A stretch of DNA of 64,000 nt, from positions 1 through 64,000 of the forward strand of contig JADCFP010000063.1 in the NCBI GenBank assembly GCA_020249465.1. Reading direction: 5' to 3'. Within the stretch, counting starts at the first letter, position 1; each line of letters starts with the position of its first letter. This stretch comes from Roseomonas sp. Its GTDB lineage: Bacteria; Pseudomonadota; Alphaproteobacteria; Acetobacterales; Acetobacteraceae. A program made the translations under genes and the position numbers. The notes beneath the pieces are model-generated. The model was not told the DNA's origin. It saw only the letters and a list, made by a program, of their open reading frames with translations, and made no database searches. Shown piece after piece: positions 63,201-64,000 of this stretch.

Positions 63201-64000
63201 CCGCCACCCCGCGCGCTGCATGATCCGCAATGCCTCCGGCGCCAGCGCGCCATAGCGTTGCGCGTTCAATTCATCGGCGCGGAAGCTGCCCAGCGCCAGC
63301 AATGCGGGATGCGGCGCAACACCGGCCACCACCGGATATTCGAAATTGCCATTGGCAAACAATTCCTGCGCGCGCTGGCTGCTGAGGTATTCAATGAAGC
63401 GGAGCGCCACGGCCTTGTTGGCAGAAGACCGCACCACGCCAGCGCCCGAGACATTCACATGCGTCCCACGATCGCCTGGCGCCTGATTGGGGAAGATCAC
63501 GCCAATCCGATCAAACAGCGCCTTTTCCTGCGGATTGGATGAAGCGCCGAACCGCGCGAGATAGTAGGTATTGGCAACCGCAAGCCGCCCAACCCCCGCC
63601 GCCACCGCCTGGAATTGCGGCGTGTCACCGCCCTGCGGTGGGCGCGCCATATTTGCCACCACACCGCGCGCCCAGGCCTCTGCCGCTTCAGCACCATTGG
63701 CCAGCAGAATGCTCGCCATCAAGGAGGTATTGTAAGGATGTGCCGCCGCCCGGATCAGGATTTGCCCGCGCTGCGCCGGCAGGGCCAGATCTTCATACCG
63801 CGCAACACCTTCCGGCACGCCGCGCTGGCGATCATACATGATCACGCGCGCGCGGCTGGAAAGCCCATACCATTTGCCATCCGGCGCGCGCATGTTTTCC
63901 GGAATGCGCGATTTCAGGATTTCGCTTTCGGTTTCGGCCAGAACACCCGCATCCACCGCCCGCGCGAGCCGTGCCGCATCCACCGTAATCAGCACATCGG
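63198..64000 (-). CDS. Iron(III)-type ABC transporter binding protein (FbpA/FutA family), 5' end outside window
   Basis: At least 267 codons are visible; the N-terminus lies beyond 64000. DVLITVDAARLARAVDAGV, LSSRARVIMYDR, SLMASILLANG and NVSGAGVVRSSANK are typical of the FutA/FbpA/IdiA group that binds ferric iron in the periplasm, and the end ALRIMQRAGW is the normal family terminus. The two adjacent tyrosines of NTYYLARFG match the iron-binding tyrosine pair. The stop codon TAG is formed by the end of repeat copy C. Permease genes are not in view. Confidence 0.88.
   Translation of the reverse strand, partial: DVLITVDAARLARAVDAGVLAETESEILKSRIPENMRAPDGKWYGLSSRARVIMYDRQRGVPEGVARYEDLALPAQRGQILIRAAAHPYNTSLMASILLANGAEAAEAWARGVVANMARPPQGGDTPQFQAVAAGVGRLAVANTYYLARFGASSNPQEKALFDRIGVIFPNQAPGDRGTHVNVSGAGVVRSSANKAVALRFIEYLSSQRAQELFANGNFEYPVVAGVAPHPALLALGSFRADELNAQRYGALAPEALRIMQRAGWR

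Overview
The window is a GC-rich, gene-dense stretch of an alphaproteobacterial chromosome, most likely from an Acetobacteraceae (Roseomonas-like) organism. The evidence is four periplasmic tricarboxylate-binding proteins of the Bug/TctC family, an RNase E whose S1 domain carries an acidic insert, the amiC-mrcA-prfB and mutS-glnD gene orders, and the general codon use. The genus is inference. I saw no tRNA, rRNA, CRISPR array, intact insertion sequence, phage gene or recognisable defence system.

Layout. 1-600: an unrecognised partial reading frame and the C-terminal stump of a FAD-dependent oxidoreductase, which looks like an old rearrangement point. 635-14194: grpE, murJ, an MFS-TctC-acyl-CoA synthetase-aminotransferase group, a COG0523 GTPase coupled to a WD40 protein, a DUF3775 protein, an AsmA-like protein and an RluA-family pseudouridine synthase. 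14315-19843: a tricarboxylate transporter (TctC, then a TctA-TctB fusion) with a PrpF-family isomerase, convergent with a split ThDP-dependent decarboxylase; a 57-bp tandem repeat lies where the two transcripts meet. 19969-25870: AEC transporter, prfB with its programmed +1 frameshift, mrcA and amiC, all on the minus strand. 26023-30647: a complete branched-chain amino-acid-type ABC transporter sitting between amiC and rne. 31143-39575: rne, then phhB/fabG/fabD on the minus strand, an orphan TctC, and the rpsF-rpsR-DUF2232-rplI operon. 39880-45664: DUF962, glnD and mutS on the minus strand. 45775-60231: a long run of plus-strand genes (peptide-type binding protein, maeB, TctC, MidA, PgeF, PrpF, LigI-like lactonase, two family III CoA-transferases, VOC protein, flavoprotein, dihydropyrimidinase-like hydrolase). 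60277-64000: tyrS, anmK, a DCC-family protein and a partial iron-type binding protein.

How the genes work together. Uptake and catabolism of carboxylates is the main theme: TctC and Liv binding proteins, TctAB, two PrpF-like isomerases, a pyrone-dicarboxylate-type lactonase, CoA-transferases, a hydantoinase-like enzyme and malic enzyme would feed acids into the citrate cycle. Housekeeping blocks (ribosomal proteins, fatty-acid synthesis, cell wall, RNA decay, mismatch repair) are interrupted by these transport cassettes.

Most notable non-coding signals: a ~104-bp dispersed repeat in three copies with a compensatory stem change, two copies of which supply the TAG stop codon of the adjoining gene; a 57-bp tandem repeat that runs into a stop codon; the prfB recoding site; a possible 23-codon leader ORF overlapping livG; and a probable CTG start coupled to an upstream stop. 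I did not find convincing evidence of a wholly new multi-gene system; the repeat families are the best candidates for something undescribed.
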